From Xaviernesmea oryzae (GTDB taxonomy: Bacteria; Pseudomonadota; Alphaproteobacteria; Rhizobiales; Rhizobiaceae), in assembly GCF_900177415.1 (NCBI RefSeq), contig NZ_FXAF01000002.1:744001-808000 (forward strand): DNA of 64,000 nt, given 5' to 3'. Position 1 is the stretch's first letter; the number at the start of each line of letters is the position of its first letter. Below are positions 34,845 through 46,538 of this stretch, piece by piece. A program made the translations under genes and the position numbers. The notes under the pieces were generated by a model. The model made no database searches, was not told where the DNA came from, and worked only from the letters and a program-made list of their open reading frames with translations.

Positions 34845-35831
34845 CTATTCCGTCCCCCAGAATGTACCCGGCACCAGTTCCTTCGAGGGGCCGACGAGCT
34901 CTTCGCCGCCTATCGTGGCCAGGACGGAATAAAGCGCTTCCGCATCCTTTTCCGCGTCCTCGGGCGGTCGTTTGGGAATGCCTTCGCGATAGCGGTCGCG
35001 CATGACCTTCTGCTCGGCTTCGTCACCCCGAAGCATCGGAGCGAGCGCCGTCCATTCGTCGTCGGAACTTTCGAGCAGCGCCTTCGCATCGGCGCTTGCC
35101 TCCACGAAGCCGTCGATCGCGGCCCGGTGGGCCTTGGCCCAGGATTCGTGGAAGATATATCCCAGAGCGACGATCGGTCCCGAGGCGCCGAGCGCGGCGG
35201 CAGCCTCGTGCCCGCCGATGACCCTGCGATAACCCTTCGCTTCCAGCCGCGCGCAATAGTTCCAGAAATTGAGCACCGCATCGAGCTCGCCCTGCTGCAC
35301 CTTTTCCGTCAGCAGTGGCGGAGCGCCGTAGACGATCGTGTTTGTCTCGGCGAGATCCCTGGAATAGTCCTTCTTCGCCATCGCCTGGATCAGAAGCCAG
35401 TTCTTGTCCAGAGGACCGCCCGCGACGCCTATCTTCTTGCCGCTGAGATCGCCGAGGGTTCGGATCGGGGACTGGTCCGGAACCATGATGGCGCCGACCG
35501 CCGTGGAATAGGGAACGAACGTCAGGTCGGCGCCTGTCGCGCGCTGCCGCGAAACCCACAGCCAGTCCGAAACGATCACGTCGACCGCTCCGGCCATCAG
35601 CGCGACATTCGTGGCGTCCTCGCCGGCGAATTCCTGCACATCCACGGTGATCCCGTGTTTTTCGTCCAGCTTATGCCGTTTGATCGTATCGAGTTCCCAG
35701 CTCACCGTGCCGAACTTGAGAACGCCGACACGAACGACCTCCGCAGCCGCGGCCTGCCCCACCGGCTGGGTGAAGAATGCCGCCAGCAACAACAATCCGA
35801 TCCGGAACGATCGGCCAATCCCGCCTCCCAT
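34845..35831 (-). CDS. ABC transporter substrate-binding protein near xoxF
   Basis: A 328-residue periplasmic protein with a signal peptide (GLLLLAAFFTQPVGQAAAA). The fold is of the NitT/TauT (SsuA-like) type: VGVLKFGTVSWELDTIKRH, MAGAVDVIVSDWLWVSRQR, LSGKKIGVAGGPLDKNW. The family binds sulfonates, nitrate, pyrimidine precursors and others. The DWLW element and its place next to xoxF genes are shared, as I recall, with transporters in methylotroph clusters. The ligand is unknown. GGGAGGAAGG precedes the start. Confidence 0.85.
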   Translation of the reverse strand: MGGGIGRSFRIGLLLLAAFFTQPVGQAAAAEVVRVGVLKFGTVSWELDTIKRHKLDEKHGITVDVQEFAGEDATNVALMAGAVDVIVSDWLWVSRQRATGADLTFVPYSTAVGAIMVPDQSPIRTLGDLSGKKIGVAGGPLDKNWLLIQAMAKKDYSRDLAETNTIVYGAPPLLTEKVQQGELDAVLNFWNYCARLEAKGYRRVIGGHEAAAALGASGPIVALGYIFHESWAKAHRAAIDGFVEASADAKALLESSDDEWTALAPMLRGDEAEQKVMRDRYREGIPKRPPEDAEKDAEALYSVLATIGGEELVGPSKELVPGTFWGTE

Positions 35832-35870
35832 GAGTCCTTCCTCCCATATGCCCCATCCCGTGTTCCGATT

Positions 35871-36080
35871 TTAGATATCCTTGCCCCTCGTCGGATATTC
35901 GCACCGCCATTTGACGACGCGCAAACGCGGATGCTCCGCGGACCATTTCGCAATCTGAGGCGGTGCCTGGAGCATGCAGGTTACCGGGCCTCCCCTGTCT
36001 TCGAAACGAAGGTGCTCCTCCCGGCAGCTCGCAGGCTGGTCCGCAAGACAGATCGTCAGAACGAGTTCGATAAGAGGCAT
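35871..36080 (-). CDS. Small conserved-looking cysteine protein, unknown function
   Basis: A 69-residue protein without signal peptide. Cysteines are at C11, C19, C35 and C60, with motif CREEHLRFEDRG in the middle and WRCEYP near the end. The ATG at 36080 has AAAGGT 6 bases upstream. It lies 39 bp before the binding protein gene on the same strand, so it is probably the first gene of that transporter operon. I have seen similar short proteins near methanol dehydrogenase genes but cannot name a function. Confidence 0.6.
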   Translation of the reverse strand: MPLIELVLTICLADQPASCREEHLRFEDRGGPVTCMLQAPPQIAKWSAEHPRLRVVKWRCEYPTRGKDI

Positions 36081-36381
36081 GTCGCACCTTTCAACGGCCT
36101 GCCGCAGCCGCTTCCTCCTGCTCAGGCAGCCGCATGCGCAACCGCCGGCCAATCGCAGCCTCTTCCGGTGCCGGGAAGAGATAATAGTGAAATTAGGAGC
36201 ATCCCGTGCGCCCGTCAATCGCAACTTCCGATCCGTATGGCCGACGACGGCCCCCGGGGGCGCAGCAGAGGCTTGACTTACATCCTTCCGCAGGTAGATT
36301 TTTTCCATGGCAAGTGCCGGCGGAGGAAATAACGGCGCCTGTCTTCGTCAAAGGGCACCCTTGGCGAAATGAGGAAATACC
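36081..36381. promoter_or_regulatory. Divergent region between the transporter operon and a cytochrome gene
   Basis: About 300 bp without a convincing gene. A frame on the minus strand extends through part of it but has no start site with a ribosome signal. It should hold promoters in both directions. No operator was recognised. Confidence 0.35.
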
Positions 36382-36771
36382 ATGAAATGTCCTATCCTTC
36401 TGATCGCTGCATCAGTTGCGATTTTCTCTGCCTGCGGAGCCAACGCTCAGGAGGGCGATGCGAACGCGGGAGCGACGGTGTTCAACAAATGCAAGGCCTG
36501 TCACGACGCCGAAACGGATAAGAACAAGGTAGGCCCGTCTCTGAACGGCGTGATCGGCAGGGTCGCCGGCACCCATCCCGGATTTGCCTATTCCAAGGCG
36601 ATGGTCGATGCCGGCAAGGCCGGCCTCCAATGGGACGAGGCATCGTTACGCGACTACCTCCACAATCCGAAAGCGAAGGTGAAAGGCACCAAGATGGCCT
36701 TTGCCGGCCTGAAGGACGACGGCGAGATCAGCAATCTGCTGGCCTATCTCGAGCAATTCAAGAAGCAGTAA
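36382..36771 (+). CDS. Small soluble c-type cytochrome (c550 type)
   Basis: A 129-residue periplasmic cytochrome. The signal peptide (ILLIAASVAIFSACGANA) is followed by haem motif C37-KA-C40-H41 (FNKCKACHDAE) and probable axial M105 (GTKMAFAG). Class I features such as GPSLNGVIGR and YLEQFKKQ fit cytochrome c2/c550. GAGGAAA precedes the ATG. It may carry electrons from XoxG to the terminal oxidase. It ends in a strong terminator. Confidence 0.9.
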   Translation: MKCPILLIAASVAIFSACGANAQEGDANAGATVFNKCKACHDAETDKNKVGPSLNGVIGRVAGTHPGFAYSKAMVDAGKAGLQWDEASLRDYLHNPKAKVKGTKMAFAGLKDDGEISNLLAYLEQFKKQ

Positions 36772-36776
36772 AACAG

Positions 36777-36803
36777 AGAGCCGCCGGCCATGCCGGCGGC
36801 TCT
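36777..36803. terminator. Rho-independent type hairpin between cytochrome c and cbbE
   Basis: A perfect 12-bp stem, agagccgccggc with gccggcggctct, with a 3-base loop (cat). It lies 6 bp after the cytochrome stop codon and 30 bp before the cbbE stop, so it can serve both converging units. The following T-run is short. Confidence 0.8.
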
Positions 36804-36832
36804 TCATCCGCTTCGCCTCACCACAACCGGAT

Positions 36833-37522
36833 CTACGCCGCCCGGCGCGCAAGCGCATTGTCCGCCTGCCTGCGGATCGCTTCGATGTTGCCGGCATAGG
36901 CGGACGCATCATTGCCCTTGAATATGGCCGAACCGGCGACGAGGACATCGGCGCCGGCGGCGGAGACCAGCGGCGCGGTTTCGGGCGTGACGCCGCCGTC
37001 GATCTCGATATGGATCGGCCGGTCGCCGATCATCGCCGCCACCCGGCGCACCTTCTCCACGACCGCCGGGATGAAGGCCTGGCCGCCGAAGCCGGGATTG
37101 ACGGTCATCAGCAGCACGAGGTCCAGACGGTTAAGCACATATTCGATGGCGCTTTCGGGCGTCGACGGATTGAGCGCGACGCCCGCCTTCTTGCCGAGAT
37201 TGCGGATCGCCTGAAGCGTCCGGTCGAGATGCGGCCCGGCTTCGGCATGGACCGTGATGACATCGCAACCGGCATCCGCGAAGGCCGCGATATAGGGGTC
37301 CACGGGCGCAATCATCAGATGACAGTCGAAGACGGCTTGCGTCCGGTCGCGGATGGATTTGACGATCTGCGACCCGAACGTGATGTTGGGCACGAAATGA
37401 CCGTCCATGACATCGAGATGGACCCAGTCGGCACCCGCCTTGACGACGTCTTCCACTTCCTCGCCCAGCCGGGAGAAATCGGCGGAGAGAATGGAAGGCG
37501 CGATGATCGTCTTCCGGCTCAT
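36833..37522 (-). CDS. cbbE: Ribulose-phosphate 3-epimerase
   Basis: A 229-residue TIM-barrel epimerase that interconverts ribulose 5-phosphate and xylulose 5-phosphate in Calvin-cycle regeneration. Motifs are [39 protein letters not shown] and VNPGFGGQ. The catalytic Asp pair and metal histidines are present. It overlaps cbbX by 4 bp and is the last gene of the cbb operon. Confidence 0.95.
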   Translation of the reverse strand: MSRKTIIAPSILSADFSRLGEEVEDVVKAGADWVHLDVMDGHFVPNITFGSQIVKSIRDRTQAVFDCHLMIAPVDPYIAAFADAGCDVITVHAEAGPHLDRTLQAIRNLGKKAGVALNPSTPESAIEYVLNRLDLVLLMTVNPGFGGQAFIPAVVEKVRRVAAMIGDRPIHIEIDGGVTPETAPLVSAAGADVLVAGSAIFKGNDASAYAGNIEAIRRQADNALARRAA

Positions 37523-38454
37523 GATGCGGCCTCCTCTTGTGTCGTCCCGCCGAACACACGGCTGGCCCGGATGTCGGCGGCCACGATGGTCGACAGCGCA
37601 TCGGCGTCGACCGGTCCGTCGGACGTTTCGAACAGCCGGTTCGCCTGGCGCAGGCGCGCCCTGTCGAGCGCATTGCGGATGGAACGGGCATTGGCGAAAT
37701 GCGGCCGGCGGCGACGGAGCGCGATATATTGCTCCATGGCGGCTCGCCCTTTCGCGTCGAATCCGTAGTTCTGGTTGGCGAGCATCACCTCGGCGATCCG
37801 GAGCAGTTCGTCGTCGGTATAGTCCGGGAAGTCGATATGATGGGCGATGCGCGAACGAAAGCCCGGATTGCTTTCGAAGAAACGATCCATCCGGTCGGCG
37901 TAACCCGCCAATATAACGACGAAATCCTCGCGCTGGTGCTCCATGACCTGCAGGAGTATCTCGATCGCCTCCTGGCCGTAGTCGCGCTCGTTTTCCTGCC
38001 TGTAGAGGTAATAGGCCTCGTCGATGAAGAGCACGCCGCCCATCGCCTTCTTCAGGATCTCCTTCGTCTTCGGCGCGGTGTGGCCGATATACTGCCCCAC
38101 CAGATCGTCACGCGTCACCGACACCAGATGCCCCTTGCGGATATAGCCGAGCCGGTGGAGTAGATCGGCCATGCGCAACGCGACGGTCGTCTTTCCCGTC
38201 CCCGGATTGCCGCTGAAGCTCATGTGCAGCGTCGGGGTCTCATGGGCGAGGCCGAGCCGCTTGCGGGCACGCTCGACCAGGAGAAGTGCGGCGGTCTCCT
38301 TGATCCGCTGCTTGACCGGCGCAAGGCCGATGAGCGAGCTGTCCAGCTCATCGAGCACGTCCTTGACGCCGGATTCGACATATTCCGCCCTGAGATCGAT
38401 GGCGGAGGGTATATTGTCGGCGGCCTGCAGCCTCATGGGAACCGGCTCAGCCAT
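37519..38454 (-). CDS. cbbX: RuBisCO activase CbbX (red type, AAA+)
   Basis: A 311-residue AAA+ protein with Walker [20 protein letters not shown] and Walker [15 protein letters not shown], a pore-loop YIGHTAPKT and sensor region GFRSRIAHH. CbbX removes inhibitory sugar phosphates from red-type RuBisCO by pulling the large-subunit C-terminus. I placed the start at 38454, overlapping the cbbS 3' end by 8 bp. Its presence fits the form IC enzyme encoded next door. Confidence 0.95.
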   Translation of the reverse strand: MAEPVPMRLQAADNIPSAIDLRAEYVESGVKDVLDELDSSLIGLAPVKQRIKETAALLLVERARKRLGLAHETPTLHMSFSGNPGTGKTTVALRMADLLHRLGYIRKGHLVSVTRDDLVGQYIGHTAPKTKEILKKAMGGVLFIDEAYYLYRQENERDYGQEAIEILLQVMEHQREDFVVILAGYADRMDRFFESNPGFRSRIAHHIDFPDYTDDELLRIAEVMLANQNYGFDAKGRAAMEQYIALRRRRPHFANARSIRNALDRARLRQANRLFETSDGPVDADALSTIVAADIRASRVFGGTTQEEAAS

Positions 38455-38866
38455 AACGTTCTCCTGTCGGACGGTCCGCCGCATAGGAGCGGGCGGTGTA
38501 GCGGACTGCCCTGCCCGCGGCCTCCTGCCGGTCGAGCCGGAAACCGGGCTCCGCCGCGGGCCGGTTGACGATGAAGGAGAGGCGGACGGATTCCCAGCCG
38601 TGGCTGCTGTCGAAGGCCACGAAGCGGATATAGCGGTCGCCATAGACCTTGCGGCACTCCTTCAGCTCCATCATCAGCGCGGCCGCATCCGGATTGTCGA
38701 ACATCGGGTGGCCCCACATGTCCCAATAGGTGTTGCGGGGGTGGGGATCGTCGGTGAATTCGAGGCTCATGGCCCAGCCCTTGTCGATGCAGTACTGGGC
38801 CTGCCGGGCGATCTGCTCGTCCGTCAAAGGCGGCAGGAATGAGAATGCTCCCTGGGTGATATGCAT
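38447..38866 (-). CDS. cbbS: RuBisCO small subunit (form IC)
   Basis: A 139-residue small subunit. Typical segments are [36 protein letters not shown] and [18 protein letters not shown]. The C-terminal extension (about 110-139), typical of red-type small subunits, forms the beta-hairpin lining the central channel. AGGAG precedes the start. It ends 8 bp inside cbbX. Confidence 0.96.
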   Translation of the reverse strand: MHITQGAFSFLPPLTDEQIARQAQYCIDKGWAMSLEFTDDPHPRNTYWDMWGHPMFDNPDAAALMMELKECRKVYGDRYIRFVAFDSSHGWESVRLSFIVNRPAAEPGFRLDRQEAAGRAVRYTARSYAADRPTGERYG

Positions 38867-38876
38867 GTCGCTTCTC

Positions 38877-40352
<1,476 letters not shown>

Positions 40353-40371
40353 TTATGTTTCGGACCGCCGC

Positions 40372-41451
40372 TCAGGCGGCTTTCGCGGTTGAGGTCTGCG
40401 GGTCGAGCTCGCCGGCGGCATAACGCTTCGCCATCTCGTCCAGGGGAACGACCTTGATTTTGGAGGCTTTTCCCGCCGTGCCGAAGCGTTCGAAGCGGTC
40501 GCGGCAGAGGTTGCGCATGGCGTCCATCGCCGGCTTCAGAAACTTGCGCGGATCGAATTCCTCCGGATGCTCCATCGCGATCCTCCGGAATTGCCCGGCC
40601 ATCGCCATGCGGCAGTCGGTGTCGATATTGACCTTCCGGACCCCGCAGCGGATGCCGCGCTCGATCTCCTCGACAGGAACCCCATAGGTCTGCGGCATCC
40701 GTCCGCCGAAGCGGTTGATGATGTCCTGCATCTCCTGCGGCACCGAGGAAGAGCCGTGCATGACGAGATGCGTATTCGGCAGCTTGCGGTGGATCTCCTC
40801 GATGACGCTCATCGCCAGGATCTCGCCGTCCGGCGCCCGGGTGAACTTGTAGGCGCCGTGCGACGTGCCGCAGGCGATCGCCAGCGCGTCGACACCCGTG
40901 CGGGCGACGAAATCGACCGCCTGATCCGGGTCCGTCAGAAGCTGATCATGCGACAGAGCGCCTTCGGCACCGTGGCCGTCCTCGGCTTCTCCCATACCGC
41001 TTTCCAGAGAACCCAGAACACCGAGCTCCCCTTCGACCGACACGCCCACCCAATGGGCGATGCGCGCCACCCTTTCGGTGATCGCCACATTGTACTCATA
41101 GGAGGCCGGCGTCCTGGCATCCGCCTCAAGGGAGCCGTCCATCATCACGGAGGTGAAGCCGTGGCGTATCGCCGTCATGCAGGTCGCTTCGTCGCTGCCG
41201 TGATCCTGGTGGATGCAGACCGGAATGGCCGGATAGATCTCCGTCAGCGCCTCGATCATCCGCGCCAGCATGATATCCTTCGCGTAGGACCGAGCTCCTT
41301 TCGAGGCCTGGAGGATAACGGGCGCATCGCAGGCGGCCGCCGCTTCCATGACCGCGAGGCCCTGTTCCATGTTGTTGATGTTGAAGGCCGGAACGCCGTA
41401 TCCGTAGGCTGCCGCGTGATCGAGCAGCTGGCGTAATGTGATGCGGGCCAT
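40372..41451 (-). CDS. cbbA: Class II fructose/sedoheptulose-bisphosphate aldolase
   Basis: A 359-residue zinc aldolase of the Calvin cycle. Zinc and substrate motifs are [40 protein letters not shown] and [11 protein letters not shown]. It catalyses formation of fructose 1,6- and sedoheptulose 1,7-bisphosphate. It lies between cbbL and cbbT on the same strand with short gaps. Confidence 0.95.
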   Translation of the reverse strand: MARITLRQLLDHAAAYGYGVPAFNINNMEQGLAVMEAAAACDAPVILQASKGARSYAKDIMLARMIEALTEIYPAIPVCIHQDHGSDEATCMTAIRHGFTSVMMDGSLEADARTPASYEYNVAITERVARIAHWVGVSVEGELGVLGSLESGMGEAEDGHGAEGALSHDQLLTDPDQAVDFVARTGVDALAIACGTSHGAYKFTRAPDGEILAMSVIEEIHRKLPNTHLVMHGSSSVPQEMQDIINRFGGRMPQTYGVPVEEIERGIRCGVRKVNIDTDCRMAMAGQFRRIAMEHPEEFDPRKFLKPAMDAMRNLCRDRFERFGTAGKASKIKVVPLDEMAKRYAAGELDPQTSTAKAA

Positions 41452-41466
41452 GGTCCTCCTCCTTTC

Positions 41467-43509
41467 CTACCGATTCGTCTGGTCTGTGCCCGATCCCCGG
41501 GCGACGAGTTCGAGGGCCGCTTCCACCGCGACCTTGGCGGTGATGCCGAAATGCTCGTAGAGCGCTGCGGCCGGAGCGCTGGCGCCGAAGCCGTTCATGC
41601 CGATGAAGACGCCGTCTTCTCCGAGATACCGGTCCCAGCCGAGACGTGCCGCCGCCTCGATGCCGATCCGGGGCGCCGTCCCGAGCACCGTCTTGCGGTA
41701 TTCGGGCGATTGCCGCTCGAACAGCTCCCAGGAGGGCATGGAGACGACCGCGGCGGCTATGCCATGCTCGGCAAGCAGCGTGTCGGCGGCGGCACAGGCA
41801 ATCTCGACCTCGGAACCGGTCGCCAGCAGGGAGAGGGTGCGTGGTCCCGAGGTCGCGCGCAGGACATAGGCTCCATGCGCGGAAAGGTTTTCTTCGCTGT
41901 CGCGCGGGCGGCACATCGGCAGGTTCTGGCGCGACAGCACGATAAGGCTCGGACGGTCCCGCTCCTTAAGCGCCAGCTCCCAGCACTCCGCCGTCTCGAC
42001 GATGTCGCAGGGCCGGAAGACGTTGAGGTTGGGCGTCGCGCGCAGCATCGCCAGATGCTCGATCGGCTGATGGGTCGGCCCATCCTCGCCAAGCCCGATC
42101 GAGTCATGCGTCATGACATAGATCACCTGCTGCCCCATCAGCGCCGACAGGCGGATGGCGCCGCGGGCATAGTCGGAGAAGACGAGGAAAGTGCCGCCAT
42201 AGGGAATGAACCCGCCATGCAGGGCAAGGCCGTTCATCGCGGCCGACATTCCATGCTCGCGGATGCCGTAATGGATATAACGGCCGGCATAGCTCCCCGG
42301 CCTGATGGGCGACATTCCGGCCGTCAGGGTCAGGTTGGAATGGGTGAGGTCCGCCGATCCTCCGATCGTCAGGTCCGTCGCAGCGTTGATGACGCCGAGC
42401 ACCATTTCGGAAGCCTTGCGGGTGGCGACCTTCGTCGCCTTCGCCTGATGCTCCCGGCGGAACTCGGCGAGCGCGTCTAACAGCGATGCCGGGATTTCCC
42501 GCTCCACGGCTCCGATGAAGGCCGCACCCTCGGGTGCCGCAGCAACCCGGTTGAGCCATTTGCGCCGCTGCGCGGCCCCGCGCGCGGCGACCTCGCTCCA
42601 GCGCTCCAGAATGGGCTCCGGAACCTGGAATGGCGCATAGGGCCAATTCAGCTCCTGTCTCGCGGCCGCGACTTCGCTCTCACCGAGCGGCGCTCCATGG
42701 GTCTTCTCCGACCCCTGCAGATTGGGAGCGCCCTTGCCGATCACCGTCCGGCAGGAAATGAGGGACGGCTTGTTCGAAACCCGCGCCCGAGAAATCGCCC
42801 GGCCGATCGCATCGAAATCATGCCCGTCGATCTCCTGCACGTCGAAGCCCGCCGCCTCGAAACGGGCAAGCTGGTTCATCGAGGTCGAAAGGCTGGTGGG
42901 GCCGTCGATCGAGATGGAGTTGTTGTCCCAGAGCACAATCAGCCGCGACAGTTTCAGATGGCCGGCAAGGTCGATCGCCTCATGGCTGATGCCTTCCTGC
43001 AGGCATCCGTCGCCGGCAATGACATAGGTATGGTGATCGACAAGCCCGTCGCCGTAGCGCGCATTGGCAATGCGTTCGGCAAGCGCCATGCCGACGGCCG
43101 TGGCAATCCCCTGTCCCAACGGACCCGTCGTGGTCTCGATGCCGAGCGCGTGGCCGTATTCCGGATGGCCGGCCGTCCTCGCACCGAGCTGTCGGAACCG
43201 CTGCAGCTCCCCGATCGTCATGTCCTCGTAGCCGATCAGGTAATGAAGCGCATATTGCAGCATCGAGCCGTGGCCGGCCGAAAGGACAAAACGGTCGCGA
43301 TCCGGCCATTTCGGATCGGACGGATCGATCTTGATGAAGCGGCTGAACAGGACGGTGGCGACATCGGCCATGCCCATCGGCATGCCGGGATGACCGGAAT
43401 TGGCCTTCTGGACGCCGTCCATGGCAAGCGCTCTCACGGCATTCGCCATGTCGTGCTCCGTCACGGTGCCAAACTCGATGATGTCCTGCGGCTGAAGTTG
43501 CGTGTTCAT
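41467..43509 (-). CDS. cbbT: Transketolase
   Basis: A 680-residue thiamine diphosphate enzyme that moves two-carbon units in Calvin-cycle regeneration. Signatures include [19 protein letters not shown], the ThDP motif [20 protein letters not shown] with WDNNSI, and [19 protein letters not shown] in the pyrimidine domain. The length is normal. It sits between cbbP and cbbA. Confidence 0.96.
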   Translation of the reverse strand: MNTQLQPQDIIEFGTVTEHDMANAVRALAMDGVQKANSGHPGMPMGMADVATVLFSRFIKIDPSDPKWPDRDRFVLSAGHGSMLQYALHYLIGYEDMTIGELQRFRQLGARTAGHPEYGHALGIETTTGPLGQGIATAVGMALAERIANARYGDGLVDHHTYVIAGDGCLQEGISHEAIDLAGHLKLSRLIVLWDNNSISIDGPTSLSTSMNQLARFEAAGFDVQEIDGHDFDAIGRAISRARVSNKPSLISCRTVIGKGAPNLQGSEKTHGAPLGESEVAAARQELNWPYAPFQVPEPILERWSEVAARGAAQRRKWLNRVAAAPEGAAFIGAVEREIPASLLDALAEFRREHQAKATKVATRKASEMVLGVINAATDLTIGGSADLTHSNLTLTAGMSPIRPGSYAGRYIHYGIREHGMSAAMNGLALHGGFIPYGGTFLVFSDYARGAIRLSALMGQQVIYVMTHDSIGLGEDGPTHQPIEHLAMLRATPNLNVFRPCDIVETAECWELALKERDRPSLIVLSRQNLPMCRPRDSEENLSAHGAYVLRATSGPRTLSLLATGSEVEIACAAADTLLAEHGIAAAVVSMPSWELFERQSPEYRKTVLGTAPRIGIEAAARLGWDRYLGEDGVFIGMNGFGASAPAAALYEHFGITAKVAVEAALELVARGSGTDQTNR

Positions 43510-43519
43510 TGCTTGCTCC

Positions 43520-44392
43520 TCACGAGGCGCGGTTCTTGCGTTCGATCAGTTGCATGATCAGGGGTGTCAGGATCAGCTGCATGGCGAGATCCAGCTTGTT
43601 CCCCGGCACCACGATGGAATTGGCCCGCGACATGAACGAGTCGTGGATCATCGACAGCAGGTAGGGGAAATCGATGCCTCGCGGCCGCGCGAAACGGATG
43701 ACCAGCATCGATTCGTCAGGTGTCGGGATCCAGCGCGCGATGAACGGGTTGGACGTGTCGACGATCGGCACTCGCTGGAAGTTGATGTCGGTCAGCGTGA
43801 ACTGGGGCGTAATGTAGCGGACATAGTCCGGCATGCGCCGCAGGATGACGTCCATTACCGCTTCCGTGGAATAACCGCGCGTTTCCCGATCGCGATGGAT
43901 TTTCTGGATCCATTCGAGATTGATGACGGGCACGACGCCGATCTTCAGATCCGCATGGCCGGCGAGGTTCGCCTTGTCCGTCACCGCGCAGCCATGCAGC
44001 CCTTCGTAAAAAAGCAGGTCGCTCGGGGGAAAATCGCGCCAGTCCGTGAAGCTCCCGGGCGGAACATTGTGACAGGCGGCTTCCTGTTCGTCGTGGATAT
44101 AGGTCCGGGTGCGGCCGGTGCCGTACCGGCCGTATTCCTCGAAGACGGATTCGAGGATTTCCAGCTCGTTGGCTTCCGCATGGAAATGCGTGAAATTCGG
44201 ATTGCCGTTCCGCTCCTCCTCGGCGACCTTTTCCTTCATCGCCTGCCGGTCGTAGCGGTGGAATGCGTCTCCCTCGATGAAGGCCGCCTCGATTTTCTCG
44301 CGCCGGAATATCTGCTCGAAAATGCGCTTGACCGAGGTGGTCCCTGCGCCGGACGATCCGGTGGTCGAAATAATGGGATGTCTTGCCGACAT
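43520..44392 (-). CDS. cbbP: Phosphoribulokinase
   Basis: A 290-residue class I phosphoribulokinase. The P-loop is [13 protein letters not shown], and the substrate region [25 protein letters not shown] and YFxP-like RYITPQF are present. It makes ribulose 1,5-bisphosphate from ribulose 5-phosphate. The start at 44392 is chosen because a GGGAGGGAG lies 6 bases upstream. A longer reading into cbbF has no ribosome site. Confidence 0.95.
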   Translation of the reverse strand: MSARHPIISTTGSSGAGTTSVKRIFEQIFRREKIEAAFIEGDAFHRYDRQAMKEKVAEEERNGNPNFTHFHAEANELEILESVFEEYGRYGTGRTRTYIHDEQEAACHNVPPGSFTDWRDFPPSDLLFYEGLHGCAVTDKANLAGHADLKIGVVPVINLEWIQKIHRDRETRGYSTEAVMDVILRRMPDYVRYITPQFTLTDINFQRVPIVDTSNPFIARWIPTPDESMLVIRFARPRGIDFPYLLSMIHDSFMSRANSIVVPGNKLDLAMQLILTPLIMQLIERKNRAS

Positions 44393-44408
44393 TGCCGCTC
44401 CCTCCCGG

Positions 44409-45458
44409 TCAAGCTCTGAAGAGGCCGCGATTGCTGAAAAGCGGCGCCCGCTCGGCGATGCTGCTGGGCTCGGCATGGTAGCGCCCGACACGGGCGACCT
44501 CCCGTGCCGAGCCGAAGACGAGCGGAACGCGCTGATGCAGCGCCGTCGGCGTCAGGTCCAGAATGCGGTTGACCGTATCCGTGGCGGCTCCGCCCGCCTG
44601 TTCGATGAGGAAGGCGATCGGGTTGGCTTCGTAGACCAGCCGCAGCCGGCCGTCGCCATATCCCTTGCGCCGGTCGCCGGGGTAGAGATAGACGCCGCCG
44701 CGCATCAGGATGCGGTAGGCATCGGCGGCGACGGCCGCGACCCAGCGCATGTTGAATTCCTTTTCCCGCGGCCCTTCCGCCCCCTTCAGGCAGTCGTCGA
44801 CGTAAAGCCGGACCGCCTCGTCCCAGTGGCGGTAGTTCGCCGCATTGATCGCGAATTCCTGCGTCCGCGGCGGGATGACCAGATTTCCGTAAGCCTGGAC
44901 GAACACGCCGAGCCGCGAGGAAAAGACGAAGACATGGGTACCGCTCCCGACGCTGAGAACCAGCGCAAGCTGAGGGCCGTAGATGAAAAAGCCGGCGGCG
45001 AGCTGAGCGTCTCCCCGGTGGAAGAAGGAGGCGTCAGGCTCGCCGACCGGATCACCAGCCGCTGGGAGGATGGAGAAGATGGTCCCGATCGAGACGTTGA
45101 TGTCGATGTTCGAGGAGCCGTCCAGGGGATCGACGGCCACCGCGAGCGGGCCTGCCGGATCGAGAAGGGCAACCTCTTCGAGTTCCTCGGAGGCATAGAG
45201 GCAGACGGGAGCCTGCCGCATGGCTTCGATGAAGAGAGCGTCGGCCAGAACGTCGAGCGCTTTCGGTATGTCGCCGCCCGGTCCGGCATCGCGGTGCTCC
45301 TCGGAAGAAGGAATGCCGAGCGCACCCTGGTTGATGGTGCTGCGCAGGATGACCGCGGCCGCTGCCAGGCGCCGAATGGTGAGGGCGACAGCCTCGGCGA
45401 GGGAGGCGCCGCTCATGACATGGAAGTTCAAGAATGTTTCTAACGTCGGCGAACTCAT
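44409..45458 (-). CDS. cbbF: Fructose-1,6/sedoheptulose-1,7-bisphosphatase
   Basis: A 349-residue class I bisphosphatase, first gene of the cbb operon. The metal site is visible in VAVDPLDGSSNIDIN, with EELEEV upstream and GRLRLVYEANPIAFL near the C-terminus. The ATG at 45458 has GGGAGGCAGG upstream. An 11-residue longer reading is less likely. Transcription starts in the region shared with the divergent cbbR. Confidence 0.95.
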   Translation of the reverse strand: MSSPTLETFLNFHVMSGASLAEAVALTIRRLAAAAVILRSTINQGALGIPSSEEHRDAGPGGDIPKALDVLADALFIEAMRQAPVCLYASEELEEVALLDPAGPLAVAVDPLDGSSNIDINVSIGTIFSILPAAGDPVGEPDASFFHRGDAQLAAGFFIYGPQLALVLSVGSGTHVFVFSSRLGVFVQAYGNLVIPPRTQEFAINAANYRHWDEAVRLYVDDCLKGAEGPREKEFNMRWVAAVAADAYRILMRGGVYLYPGDRRKGYGDGRLRLVYEANPIAFLIEQAGGAATDTVNRILDLTPTALHQRVPLVFGSAREVARVGRYHAEPSSIAERAPLFSNRGLFRA

Positions 45459-45518
45459 GGCCTGCCTCCCTGCCCGCTCATTGCCTGGCATGGAGGTATC
45501 GAACCAAGAATCTCGCGA

Positions 45519-45562
45519 TAAGTAAAATTTATTGTATTTACCGAATAGCTAAATTTATTTAA
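45519..45562. promoter_or_regulatory. Candidate CbbR operator boxes
   Basis: Two TNA-N7-TNA motifs, the known CbbR core, occur in the AT-rich gap between cbbR and cbbF: TAA-N7-TTA at 45519-45531 and TAA-N7-TAA at 45550-45562. Their spacing of 31 bp is three helix turns, as expected for a LysR-type tetramer. AT-richness makes chance matches possible. Confidence 0.6.
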
Positions 45563-45572
45563 GCTCTATTCG

Positions 45573-46517
45573 ATGAAAAATCTGACGCTCAGGCATCTGC
45601 GCGCGGCGCAGGAAATCGCAAGACACGGGACCATCGTCCGGGCGGCGAACGCGCTTGGCCTCACGCCGCCGGCGATCACCATCCAGTTGAAGCAGGTCGA
45701 GGAGGATGCCGGCGTCGTCCTCTTCGACCGGACCAATGACGGGCTGCGCCCGACCGCAGCGGGCCTTGCCTTCATCGATGCGGCTCAGATGGTCGAAGAA
45801 AGATTGCGTCAACTGGACGACGAGATCGATGCCATCAAGGGCGTGCGCACGGGCACGCTCGCTCTCGGCGTCGTCTCGACCGCGAAATATTTCGCGCCGC
45901 GCCTGATGGCCACCTTCAAGAAGAGCCATCCGGACATCGCCGTTTCTCTGGCGATCGGCAACCGGGCGGAGATCATCGCGAAGCTGAAGAACCACGACGT
46001 CGACATCGCCCTGATGGGCCGGCCGCCCCGGGACATGCCGCTGCACTCGGCGGTGTTCGGGGACCATCCGCTGGTGATGATCGCACCGCCGGACCATCCC
46101 CTGGCGAAGAAACGCGATATCACCAAGGAGGAAATCGCCAGGGAACACTTCCTCATCCGCGAGCCGGGGTCGGGCACGCGCATATCGCTGGAAATTTTTC
46201 TCGGAGAGATTCCGGGAAGGCTCGATGATCTCGGCACGGAAATGTCCTCGAACGAAACGATCAAGCAGGCCGTCATGGCGGGGCTCGGCATCGCCTTCAT
46301 CTCGGCCCATACCATCGCCATGGAACTGGAGTTCGGCAAGCTCGTCACGCTCGATGTCATCGGCATGCCCATCCGCAGGCAGTGGTTTTCGGTGAGGCGG
46401 ACGGACAGGACGGTCTCCCCCGCCATGAACGCCTTCCAGGTTTTCCTGCGTCAGCGGGGAGCCCAGTGCCTGCCGTTCTTCCACCAGCTTTATCCGGTTC
46501 AGCAGCAGCCAGGTTGA
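45573..46517 (+). CDS. cbbR: LysR-type regulator of the Calvin cycle operon
   Basis: A 314-residue LysR-type activator. The helix-turn-helix is at residues 4-60 (LRHLRAAQEIARHGTIVRAA, PPAITIQLKQVEEDAG). The C-terminal inducer domain (90-300) includes GVVSTAKYFAPRLMATF and the EPGSGTR loop conserved in CbbR. It is divergent from cbbF across 114 bp and presumably activates that operon in response to a Calvin-cycle metabolite. It is convergent with the fhc genes, 21 bp away. Confidence 0.94.
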   Translation: MKNLTLRHLRAAQEIARHGTIVRAANALGLTPPAITIQLKQVEEDAGVVLFDRTNDGLRPTAAGLAFIDAAQMVEERLRQLDDEIDAIKGVRTGTLALGVVSTAKYFAPRLMATFKKSHPDIAVSLAIGNRAEIIAKLKNHDVDIALMGRPPRDMPLHSAVFGDHPLVMIAPPDHPLAKKRDITKEEIAREHFLIREPGSGTRISLEIFLGEIPGRLDDLGTEMSSNETIKQAVMAGLGIAFISAHTIAMELEFGKLVTLDVIGMPIRRQWFSVRRTDRTVSPAMNAFQVFLRQRGAQCLPFFHQLYPVQQQPG

Positions 46518-46538
46518 GGATTTTCGGGCGATCACGGC

